From assembly GCF_015832195.1 (NCBI RefSeq), contig NC_052016.1, forward strand, positions 28,479,129-28,543,128: a stretch of DNA of 64,000 nucleotides, in the 5' to 3' direction. Source of the stretch: Motacilla alba alba (Eukaryota; Chordata; Aves; Passeriformes; Motacillidae). This document shows, piece after piece, positions 1 to 10,825 of this stretch (the stretch's first letter is position 1; every line of letters starts with the position of its first letter). The notes under the pieces were generated by a model. It saw only the letters and a program-made list of their open reading frames with translations. It had not been told where the DNA came from and made no database searches. The position numbers and the translations under genes are program-made.

Positions 1-323
1 TTCAATAGGCACAGAACATAGAGCAAAGTGGATAGTCAATGTGTTGCCTTTCCTGCAGATGACATCCCAGCTCTAGACCTGTTATGTGATCCCAGTGAGT
101 GAGAGAGAATGGGAACACCCAGTGTAGGCATTTCATCCACAGGTGTGTGCTGGCTAGAACACTGAGGGTGAATGAAGGGGATGCAAGGACAAGGGAAGTG
201 AAAGGAAAGCAGACAAACCTCTTGGGGATGCACAGTCTGATGACAATTCTGAACTTTCCTCTTCAGCAATCATGCCCTGCTCTTAAAGAAATGACCAGTG
301 ATAGTGTCAAACAGCAAAGACAG

Positions 324-327
324 GTAT
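324..327. repeat. Target site duplication, left copy (gtat)
   Basis: Four bases repeated exactly at 897-900 on the other side of the LTR. A 4-bp duplication is typical of gammaretrovirus-like integrases. Confidence 0.7.
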
Positions 328-896
328 TGTGGTTTAACCCCAAGTGGCAACTGAGTACTGCAGAAAGCTGTGCTCTCATTCTCCCCCCCCCCTGCCCCTG
401 GTGGGATGGAGAGGAGAATAGGAAAAAAACTGGTAGAACTAGTGAGTTTAGATAGGAATAGTTTAATAATTGACATAAAATAAATATAGTAACTAATAAT
501 AATAATAATAATGCAGGAGAGGAATAAAACCCAAGAAAAAACTGGTGTACAATACAATTACTCACCACCTTCTGAGAGATGCCCAGTCCATCCCTGAGCA
601 GCAATTGGCCCCTCCCAGCTCCCCTTAGTTTATATATTGAGCATGATATTCCATGGTATGGAATATCCTTTTGGCCAGTTTTGGTCAGTTGTCCTGGCTG
701 TGATCTCTCCCAGCTTCTTATGCACCTCCTCAGTGGCATGAGACACTGAAAAGTCCTTTACTTAAGATAAACACTACACAGCAACAACCAAAGCATCAAT
801 GTGTTATCAATATGACTCGTACTAAATAAAAAATACAGTATTGTACCAGATACTAGGAAGAAAATGAACTCTATCCCAGCTGAAACCAAAATAACA
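328..896 (-). mobile_element. Solo LTR of an avian endogenous retrovirus, with 4-bp target duplication
   Basis: On the minus strand the element starts TGTTATTTTGG, ends GGTTAAACCACA, and is flanked by the direct repeat gtat (324-327 and 897-900). A TG...CA element with a 4-bp target duplication is the form of an integrated LTR. Internal landmarks in LTR order are a TATA-like atatataaa at about 629-637, an ATTAAA polyadenylation signal at 462-467, and a C/G-rich U5 ending in the GGTTAAACCAC motif. A perfect 10-bp inverted repeat (645-667) sits just upstream of the TATA box. The sequence resembles, from memory, a common LTR family in bird genomes. An open frame of 158 codons across it (263-739, minus) is incidental. 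No retroviral genes flank it, so it is a solo LTR. Confidence 0.85.
489..512. repeat. (AAT)n microsatellite inside the first LTR
   Basis: A short run of taa/aat units lies within the LTR between its polyadenylation signal and its TATA box. Related avian LTR copies often carry an ATT-rich tract here, so it is probably an inherited part of the element. Confidence 0.7.
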
Positions 897-900
897 GTAT
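897..900. repeat. Target site duplication, right copy (gtat)
   Basis: Matches 324-327. Confidence 0.7.
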
Positions 901-2263
901 CAGGAACGAGACTTAAGCAGGCTGAAAATTTGACATGATATGGTTAGGTTAAAACCTGTCCATCAATAAGTCATCCAGTACTAGTCATTCTTCCTCTTTT
1001 CTCTCTTTCTCCTGGGCAGCAACAGCTCCCTTCCATCTCTTCATGTGACCTTGTACAGACACTGGTCACTGGATTTCATTCTAGGCACAGGGAACTTGGG
1101 AGTTGCGTACACATACTGATCCCTCTCTCCTCCCTCCTCTTTTCTCCCCCTGAAAAAAATACATTACTTCTGCTTGTTGCTTCCAAATAGCAAGTCTTGG
1201 GGAAGTGTGCCTACGGTGATTGAGGCACATGAGTGACTGCTGCAGTGCCTTAAAGAAAGGCCTTAGAAGTCCAACTTTGTGTCAGATTTTGTACATTCTG
1301 GCAAAAGACTTATAAGAGAATGCTAAGTCAAGGTTGGAATGCTTTTAAAATAATACCTGTTTTCAGAATCCCTTTAGCTTAATAGGAATAACTAAAACAC
1401 CTGTAAAGATAGCAAAAGTGCCTGGGTAAAAAATAATCTGATTTACGGTTCAGTCTCACAGCATCCCTCACCCCTAGCAGGGGACTAGAACGGTACAATT
1501 TGATTGATGTAATACCTGACATAAAAAGAAAGGTGAGTTTTATGGGGCACAAAAAGACTAAAATTTATAACTCTCTGCATAGTCTGACATCACTTAATGA
1601 GCTGTAGACAAAGCACGTGCTGAGACAGTAGAAACTCTATAGAAATCACCTGTTCCAGAAGCCAAAGCCATTGGAGCATTTTTATTTATAAATAAAAATA
1701 GAAAATTGACAACAATGTGGAGACAAACTGAATAAATTAATATAGCAAAGACATTTCAAAGAATGCTGAAACAATGGGTGTAGAGACGACTTTTTTTATA
1801 GAAAACGCAGTGAAACATTCCTAATGAGCAATCTGTACCAAGTGAAGCTGATTCTAAAAGGTGAAGATAAAATTACAGTATGTATTGAGATGCCAAGAAA
1901 CTTTCTGGAACCTGTACAATATTCTGGGAAACAAAAAAACCCATAAAAACAGGCAAAAGTGGGACTACGTGCTTACACTGAAAGTGATAGTCCTATAATA
2001 AAGATATTTGGTTCAAGGACAATCAATGCAACATCATGGGCACACAGAAAATGCACATTGCAGGTAAAGCAAAACTGTCTCTGTAGGGAACTATGAGAAA
2101 AAACCATCAGATTCCTTAGCTCTGCTCTGAAAATGGTTTACAAGTTCTTAGTTTTAGAAGGGATCATGTAATTTAGATTTCTTTACAAGTGAAAAAAGGT
2201 AGTTTTTTTGACAGAGGTTGAAAATAGAGGTTGAGCCTTTAAAAATAATAACCCACATCACAA

Positions 2264-2764
2264 TGAGAGGAATGGCAGATTTGTCTTTACAAACAAGCTG
2301 TGGGTCTGCTGGTAGATAAAACTAGCACTGGGAGATAAAAGAAACAAAGGGAAGGAGTCCACTGATTGCTGAATGGAAAAAGATACTTGCTTTTACAAAT
2401 AAACTTTAGGGTTGCTGATAAATTAGATTGGAGATTGAAAGATGAAAGAAACAATGGGGAAGAAAAACCATAAATTCCATAAGAATTAAAAATTAAAAGG
2501 GAGGGTTATACATTAGAGAGAAATCTTCAGTATCAGGTGTATCGGGAAGTCTGTACTTCTCAAGTACCTCAGCCAATGGGGAAAGAGAGAAGGGAAATGT
2601 GCCCAGGAAATTAGGATAAAAAGGGAGGCTGCATTCTCCAAAAATTTGAGAGACCCCAGGGGAACGCCCCATGGCCTCTCCCTTTATTCAAATAAAGTAA
2701 CAGGACTCCTCTGTCTCCTTTTTGGACATAAACCTCTGGTGTTTCTGGATTAATTTTCCTAACA
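2264..2764 (+). mobile_element. Solo LTR of an avian endogenous retrovirus, plus orientation
   Basis: Begins TGAGAGG and ends TTTTCCTAACA, with a possible 4-bp target duplication acaa at 2260-2263 and 2765-2768. The right copy lies in an acaacaaca run, so this duplication is weak evidence. Promoter landmarks are in order: a TATA-like ggataaaaaggg at about 2614-2625, an AATAAA signal at 2691-2696, and a U5-like tail from 2703. The U3 part contains an imperfect tandem duplication of about 90 bp: two copies of a block running from a ttttacaaa-type start to a gaaagaaacaa-type end, with first halves near 2286-2352 and 2391-2462. The family resembles a common bird ERV LTR in my memory. No internal retroviral sequence is attached. 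Confidence 0.78.
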
Positions 2765-5049
2765 ACAACAAAACAAAACTTCTCAGCAGGGTGATCAAGA
2801 ACTAACTTGAAATATAAAAAAGCAGAAAACTAAAATCATAAAGATTACTTTCTCTTTCTTTTGGGTATTGTGAAAACAGTGGTACCTTGGCAGTAGGCAG
2901 CCCATACTACATCCCTGTGTTGTGGAGCAAGGAGGACACACATCTTTCCCCTCTGGTGGATGCAGCTGAATGCTACCTCTTTGAAATGTAATACAACAAA
3001 GAGAACTGCTATAGTGTGAAGTGACAAATGCCAAGTTTTACATGTATTTGAGTAAAAATCTTATATACAGATTTTTGTCTAAATTCATGTCATCTTTGCC
3101 AATTAACTTCTTGCATCTGCTCCAGCTCAATCCGGCGCCACTTTCTGTTTCCTTCCTTGGCAATTTCTATGTGGTGTTTTCTCTGAAAAAAGCCACCTCT
3201 CACTTGTGTGATTCAGCTGATGCTTCTATACTTTGCTCCATTTCTCTCTTTATCCATCCCTCTCTTTCCACCACTCCATTGTTATCAGGTGCTGGATCCT
3301 ACCAGTGCTGGGTGCATATAGAGATCTGTCACTGCTCATTTCAGTGGCAGAGGGGCTCTGTGTGGGCAGGACCAGAGGAAGCATCATTGCAGGCATTCCC
3401 ATGTCCCTGACTTCAGAGCATGGTTTTCTTCCCCCTATCCTGCCATCTCCCTTACAGTACCTTCCAACTCCCCATACGTGTGTGGCCACTCATCATCTGT
3501 AGCCAACTTCAGAGTCCGTTTATGTGTCTTAAGGTAGATGCAACCTACCTCCCAGCTCAAGAAGATCTGGCAGAGGTGTTTTCAGAGAGACTACCTAGAC
3601 AGCCCAAATGAAAGAGAGTCATCTGGACAAGACATAACATTTTGGAAAGAGAAGGCTATCCTCCCAGAAGAGCTGGAATGGCCTATTGTGATAGACCTAG
3701 TCAGAAAATATACCTCTGAAGGCTTTCACTGTTAAGGGTTTTTTCTTTTGTCGTTGTTTGCTTTTTTGATTTTTAAGACCCAAACTGTTAGGCCCCAACC
3801 ATCACCATCTTCTCCCTATGGACTACTCTTCAGTTTTCTAACTATTTGAATGAGCATTTAGCTTCTAAAGTCTGCATTTCTTCTATGCATGATACAAGGA
3901 GGAAGACCAAGCTGACCTTATTTCTTTTATCTTCATCAGAATGTAGCTTGCTTTTAAGGGCTGTACTTCTCTCCTTTATGAAACAGAAAGATTTTGCCCC
4001 AGTGAGACAAATTTCTAGTAGGACACAACCCCCTGGCCTGAAGTAAGAGGACTCACAAATTTTTACTAACTCAAGAGTGGGGAGGGGGAAAAGAGACGTC
4101 ATTGCTGCTTTCTGTGGTGTTTAAACCCTGGCACCATTGTGGGATACACAATTGCTGAATTATTCTGTCACTGAAAACACTGGTCAAGCACTGGCCCAAC
4201 TTTGCTAGTTCACAGCCACATTCCTTGTGTGCCTCCTACCATAGCTGTACAAACAAGTAACTGCTTGAGTTTTTGTATAGCTTTAAAACTGATAAAGAAG
4301 GCAGTGACCATGAAAGCAATACATCTATAAGGGCCTATTATGTCTGATTTCTTTTTGTAGTACTGCTTCATTATTCCTGACATGGAGATTAGGAGTATAG
4401 CTCAGTGAAACACATCTTGGTGATGAGAAAGTCAACTGTGCTTATTTTAGTTGTGTAGAGCCCAGTCTAAGAGGGTTTTTTTTGGTCATTAAACCAGTTA
4501 CAGATGGAATTTTGTGGGTGTTGTTACCCACACATGCTACAGTGTGCCTTTATCTATAAATAACCAGCAAACCATGCATAATAAAATAACAAGTCTTACC
4601 CTTTCCACAGAACCTTTTGTAGTGCTGTTCCTTTAGTTTCAGTGATTATGGGAAGTGCTCTGAGATACCAATTTCACATTTTCCATTTTTTTAGTCCATG
4701 ACTTACAATGAAGACCCACTGCTGAAGCTGTTATTTTCATTGAAGTTTCTAGTTGCTGAAGAGGTGCATCCTTCTTTGTCAGGAGCATAAGTCAGGAATA
4801 CTTTCTTTTAGTAGCTATTGTGAATTCATTGATTTTCCTAAGCTCAGGGTGGGCAAGAGCTTTGGCTGCACCTTGTCAGGTGGGCATCAGGGAACTACAA
4901 GTGGGACTAACATTCCCTGCTATTGCTAACCTGCTACTATTCAGTGGTCTTATTAGAAATTAAGTGAAAGAGTCTTCCCATCCGGGGAAAATCTGAGAGG
5001 CCAATGAAATGTCCTGGCTCCAACTGGGACAACTAAGAAGAAAAAAAAT

Positions 5050-5066
5050 CACGGAACTTTTCCGTG
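5050..5066. repeat. Short perfect hairpin (7-bp stem, 3-base loop)
   Basis: CACGGAA and TTCCGTG flank a CTT loop. It follows an A-run but not a T-run, and no gene ends here, so it has no evident role. Confidence 0.5.
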
Positions 5067-5444
5067 CTGATGAACTAGATGAGAGATCTCCAGAAATCTT
5101 CATGTTAATGGCAATAGATCCAAATACACTCTCACCCCCAACAATGTTTTGATGCCACAGGCTGTTTTCCTAAAGGCTTTCAGCTTAGACAAATTGGATT
5201 TTTCCAGTTAATAATGCTACATATAGATCCTTAAACAACTCTAAATCCTGGCTTCCTGTTTTTATCTGCCTACACAGCATGGCTATTTGCCAGAAATTTG
5301 AATTTTTTTTTTAATTTGTTTTTTTCTTTCTAGGAATAGAATCTCCTGAGTTAAGCACTTTGGAAAAAAAGAAAGCCAAGCCAATAAAGTCATCAGCAAA
5401 CATTTAATTAAAAGACGAGGCTGTCTTCCCTAATTAGGGGCCGT

Positions 5445-5580
5445 TGTTTTGATTGGAGACGTTTTTCTTCCTGGCGCGTGAAGTCTTTCCCGAGGTGAGC
5501 AGACGCTGAGCCACTGGCATCTCCTAGTGGCCTGGGCTCGCAGGACAAGGGCTTGTGCTTTTGCTAAAGAGCGCCCTGGT
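5445..5580. promoter_or_regulatory. CpG-rich patch inside GUCA1C intron 1
   Basis: About eight CpG dinucleotides fall within roughly 140 bases (ggccgtt, agacgt, ggcgcgtg, cccgag, gacgct, ctcgca, gagcgc), while the DNA around it has almost none for kilobases. Such a patch may be a small unmethylated element such as an enhancer or alternative promoter, or a younger insertion. No promoter motif or exon could be assigned. Confidence 0.35.
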
Positions 5581-8500
5581 ATTTCTGGGTCCAGTAATCC
5601 CTGTTCCAGTGCTTTTCTGGGACACTGGAGAGGCTTTGTGGAGAGACACCTCCAAGGGTTGGATTTTGAGGCTGCCACTGCCAGCCCTCTCTCCCTCTCA
5701 CTGCAGTGAGCAAACAACCACATTTATTCCTGTGTGTTGTTTCTGTCCAACTATCAGTTCTCTTTCTGATGGAGAATGAATCTCTAGTTTAGATTTTAAC
5801 TATATTTTCAACATTTTTTCTCCATAGCTGTCATTTCAGTTCCACAAGTGTTTCAATTAATGTACAACTAAGAGGTGAGGCAATATTTCCTCCTTCCACT
5901 CCTTGAACATTTATTCCCATCTCTTTATACTTGTGCCTTGATTTTGTAAATTTTAATTTTTTTTCCTTTCACTTGTCTCTTCCCTCCCCTCAAAAGCTGT
6001 TATCTACTTATTCCTTTTTATTCCTGTTTTTTTTTGACTGACTTATCAATTCTTTCCATTTATCTTCTTGAAGTAAAAAAAAAAATCTTCTTTCTGATCT
6101 ACGCAAAAATTGAAGTCTGCCTTCCTTCCACCACCCAGCTTTAAAAGTTGTTTTTTATAAGAGGTGAATAGGGAAGTAAAACAGCTGCATAAGTCTTTTA
6201 CAAGATTTCTAAATAAGAATAAAAATGGCAATTATAAAATAAAGAAGAAAACCAGAAAAGATTCACTGTAACTGTCTGAAAATGCAGCTCTGAACAGAAT
6301 TTACTTTAGAAATGGTGGGGAAAGTAATTTTGAAAAAGGGGCATGAAGACAAAAATATTCACACAACCTACCAGTAGTGAAAGGGAAAAACCTGAGGATT
6401 TTAAGGCTCTCATCCATCCCCACCTACAAGGAAACAAACTTGTTTAGGAGATTATTCTCAGGTGCTTCTGCAGGGACTCTCTTGAAGACAAAACATGACA
6501 TTTATGCTCATGTTGTATAAGAGCTTGTGTCTGGTTTGCAGCCTTGGTATTCTTGCTAGACTTGAAATAGACCATACACCATCATTAGCATTGGGAAAAA
6601 ATGTTCAGATCTCACAGAAATGTCTCACAGAAAATATCAGGTTTTTTAAATACAAACATGGGCGAAGTTCATATGACAGCACCTGAAGAAAGGGTATAAA
6701 TCATAGCTAGTGAAATTTGGGAAGGGAGCTTCTTACGGAAAACAGATTCTTCATGACTCTCCAATTAAAAGTACATACTTCGATTTAACATCCTATGTAA
6801 ACCAAGCATGGTATAAGTACTTTTCCTAATATAATCCTAAGGTTAAAACCAACTAGCAACATGTCTTTATATATATAATTCTGAAACAGCAGGAGCATGG
6901 GAAAACACTAAAAAGTAATCATATTGCTTCAGCTGCATAATCCACTTAACACACATATTCTGTTCACAGGCTCAGTGATGGGTTTTCAGATAATAAAGTG
7001 ATAGAAATTTGAATATTTAAAGCATAGCACTTTTGTTATCATAGAAACTGGAAGCTGACAGAGTCATCTTCAGCAATTTCAAGTTCAGGGAGAAGCTTGT
7101 ATTCACATAAGTTTATTGTTTGCATGGAATCTCACTTCCTAAAATCTAAATGCATGCATGCTGCAAGAAATTTCATCTCCAATTCTTTTCCTGATCCACT
7201 GATGTCATAGATCTGATAGTGATTTTTACCACTATGGCAGCAGAGAAAATTTGATCCTTGATGAGAGAAAATTAACATGCAGAATTCAGGGCAGATTGTG
7301 TTTGGAGGGGACAGGGTGAAGAAAACAAAAGAAAACTAATGGTGCAGTTGTCAATGTCAAAATAAAATGGCATTATGGCTTTTTACATCTGTACATGTTA
7401 TGCCACTTTAGATCTTTGATTTACGTGTAGGATTTTTTCATAAACTGATAAAAAAAAAATCTTCTTTTAAGCAAGAGTTAGTTTCCACTGACTCAGATAA
7501 GTTGTTTTTCCCTTGATGTAAAAGGCAGGGCAGAGAGACTTGGTTCATCTAACTTGGAAAGAGCTGAGTCATCTTAAAGATCCTTTGTCTCTGCTAAGCA
7601 TGGAAAGGAGTCTTGAGCTGGATTTCTGCATTAAGACCAGAATCCAGAGGACAAATACTTTTCCATTGTACTCTGCCTGAGCCATGCTCTTGTTAGAAGT
7701 GTTGATGCAGTCGGAGTGACCAAAAATACTATGGGGATACTGTTACTGAGAAAGCCATGCCAAGTCATAGAACTCATAAATGCTTTTCTCTTGGCAAGTT
7801 GGTATGAGCAGAGCTCATTCTGCTTGTTATGTAAAGCAGTCCCCCAAGCCAGCCTGAAACCCCACAGAATGATTTCACAGAAAACATAAATTACAACAGA
7901 TAAATATACACAACATGTCTAACTAAACAGATGCAGTGTAAATGTCAAAGAGGAAACTTATGAAATCCTGGCACATTGTTTGAGAGGTCCTGGTTCTTGT
8001 TTGCCACCAGGTTTTCAATGAGGCTTTCACAAGACTTTATTCAAGGCAAAAGAAGAATAAAACTGAGCTACAGCTTATCTAAGTGCTATGTGTTGTATCT
8101 GAATAATGTAGCTATACTGTTGCCATTTAATCAAAAATAGACTTTTTATTATTATTTAAAGGAAAATGTAAAACATTGTAATAAAACATTCTGGTTCACT
8201 TGATTCATTTTCCTAAGGGTTTAAGCCTTTCTAACTACTAAATTATACAAATATATTGGGCAGGGATTAAAACTTGCCAGCCATTTTTCTGGGAATGGAA
8301 GCCCCATTCTTCATCTTGTTTCCATCTCCAAATGGATATAGACTATACAATCTTATGTAACTGACAATTCTAAATGTGCCATTCCTGTTCTGACTTCTAA
8401 ATAACTTTGCCTGGTCCTATTGCTGCAGCTGAGCAACAGGTCAATTAAGAAAGCACACAATAAAATCTATGCTCAGATTAGTAGTAGCTAGTAGAGTATT

Positions 8501-10633
8501 GTTACAGCATCTTGCAGAACAGGAAATGAACATTGGCTATTTAGTGGGAGCACATTATTAAATAGTGAGGTTTTAAGCCTAGCAAAAGCAGTTTTACAGT
8601 GGATTTTATGAAGTCCTAAGGCCAAATCATTGTTAAATGTCAATAAAATGGGGGTAAGACTTCCAAACTGATAAAAAACTGAAGCATCTTTTTCTGTCTA
8701 AAATGGTACATTAATTAAAAAAGCTCTTCTGGGAATAGCAAAACAAAAGCCTAGACCCATACAAACTATGTCTTTTGTCCCCTAAAACCCCAAATGCTGG
8801 TACCCCAGCTCCATCCTGTATTTTCTCTAGGCAAAAGAAAACGTGCCTGATCATTTTGTCAGCCAACTGTTGCTTTAAACAATGAATAAACACTTAATTC
8901 TACATGAATGGGGCATTAATTCTGGGTGTGTCCCTGCTACCAAGCTGCCAAATTTTATGAAGACTTTAGGAACTGCCTAACTGAAATGCCTACTCTTTGA
9001 AAATTGGTGGAAATATTCCAATTGATTAAAAAGTTCTGAGGATGCCAGAGAAGAGGATGAGAGATTGATTGGTAGCAAGAGTCTAACTAATGTGTATATA
9101 ACTTGAGAAGTTTAAGGCATACATCTTAATATTCCTTAGATGACTTGAGCAAACTGCTTCGCAGGTAATTAGCTTGTCGTAGTGGGACAAAGGCAATTAG
9201 GAACTTCTAAAATAAAAACAATACCAAAAAGATGTTCCCCCCTAAAATAAAAAGCCAAAATCCCCAACACCCAAAGCTCCCCACACTTTTCAAGATCACT
9301 GAAGTGTCAAGGGCTTTTTGCAGTGTACATTAATGCTTCAACAACTTAAACTGGAACAGATCTTAGGTGAGCTCAGACACTGTCCATGTGCGCTGTCCAG
9401 GAAGGTTAGCATTCATAAAGCTTTTCTGGGGAACTTAATGCATCAAAATTTTAATTCAAAAGAGCACAGCAAATTAACAATTTCTGCCAGTCAGGCAGAC
9501 TGGAAGTTTGCTCATCATCTGTAATTAGCACATTTATTCAGTTAGGTGATATTACTTAATCACATTTCAGTATGTTTAACCATCTGGTAATTGGTAGTGG
9601 GAAGAAAAGAGCATGCAAGGAGCCTCGTTTTATAGGAAGAGTCCTTGAGGAATATGGAAGAAAGAATTACATAATTCCAAAAACGCAAGCTGAATTGGGA
9701 GTGGAGATGTGTATGGAAACACATCAGCAGTTTCTGAAACAAGTATAATTAATTACACAATTCTGTATCTCTGAACTCATTGAGATAAACAATGTGGGTA
9801 GAGAACATAATTGCTTTATTGATTTAATATTTTTTTATACCAAGATGGGCCCATCTGTTCTATTAGCTGAAAGCTGAGCTTGTATTATAGACAATTCAGC
9901 CTAAGCCTAATTTCTGTGACTCTTTTAGGGATTACAGATGACTCTTCACTCCTTTTGTCACATTTAGTGGAAAGTGTTACTGTGGCTTAAGGAGAAAATA
10001 ACTCTGGGTGAGCCTTGAGGCTAGAAGGAACCTGCACGAAGGCTGTGTTGGAATAACACAAGACAGCAATGCATCTAACAGCTGCTGGACCTATCTTTAG
10101 CACGACCTAGGATGTTAAGCAGTAAAACTGGGATGATGGATCAAAACCAAACAGATGTGCCTTTGGAAAAGGGGGATTGACTAATACCGAATTAGGCCAC
10201 AGAAGGTGTTCAGAATGAATCCCATGACAAGAAGGAATCTTATTGTGCCTGTATTGCATAAACTGAAAGCATTAATACCTATGGATCCAGCTGAACACCT
10301 TAGAAAGATTTTTCAAGCAGCTATATAAATAAAAATTCCAGTTATTATTATTAAAAATAACTATAAAAATCTGGTTTTCAAATATGAGAAACTATGTATT
10401 AGAATAGAGAAAGCATGTATTAGAATGACTGTATGCAACTTTCAAATTGGCAAAATGTACTGGGAACAGAGCATTCAACATTGTTTGCCAGCCATTCTTG
10501 GTTATCTGCTTGGAGTTTTCTATTGAATCGCTTCCATTACCTCTGAGCAGGGAGCCTGCAGCTGAGACATGTCTCTGAGTGCATCAAATGATCCAGCCAT
10601 AAGAAAGCCCAAAAGTCAAGAATGCATTCTTAC

Positions 10634-10825
10634 CTTATTCATGTCAAATGTGTGAAATACTTGTTCAACATAGTTGTTAGCTTCAGGAGTAAGTCCATGT
10701 AGATCCAGGACATGTTTAAATTCATGCAGGCAAAGCTGTCCAGATGGGCATTCCTTCATAAACTTTGTGTACCAGTGGTGAATTTCCATAGCATTAATGT
10801 CATCTGCTGATCCAGCAGCACCCAT
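10634..10825 (-). CDS. GUCA1C: GUCA1C exon 1 (guanylate cyclase-activating protein, partial gene)
   Basis: Coding part of the first exon, 64 codons. GCAPs are EF-hand proteins of photoreceptor outer segments that activate retinal guanylate cyclase when calcium falls. The start chosen is the second in-frame ATG (10823-10825): it gives Met-Gly, the family's myristoylation signal, and has a better context (G at -3 and +4) than the ATG four codons upstream. Visible family features are a WYTKFMKECPSGQL stretch at about residues 18-31 (the first, calcium-dead EF-hand), a LHEFK motif, and YVEQVFHTFDMNK at the end, where EF-hand 2 begins. The exon ends AAG|GTAAGA, a perfect donor, at the usual family position. 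By eye the C-terminal 39 residues match remembered GCAP1 and GCAP3 about equally. GUCA1C is preferred because the N-terminus is unlike GCAP1 and because of the candidate MORC1 neighbourhood. Exons 2-4 are not in the window. Confidence 0.82.

Larger units (their letters stand above)
1..10633 (-). other. GUCA1C: GUCA1C intron 1 (left part of window)
   Basis: This stretch follows the exon 1 donor on the minus strand. I looked for reverse-complemented exon 2-4 signatures (EF-hand loops, a WYFKLYD-type segment, a GELTLEEF-type segment) and found none, so the intron probably extends past the left edge. It contains two solo LTRs, a CpG-rich patch near 5.45 kb and short low-complexity tracts. The stretches 1-323, 897-2263, 2769-5400 and 5780-10600 hold nothing I can identify. 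Confidence 0.6.

Noticed and set aside
263..739. 158-codon minus-strand frame, the longest in the window
   Set aside because: It lies almost entirely inside the LTR at 328-896 and is a translation of LTR sequence, with hydrophobic runs caused by its ATT-rich tract.
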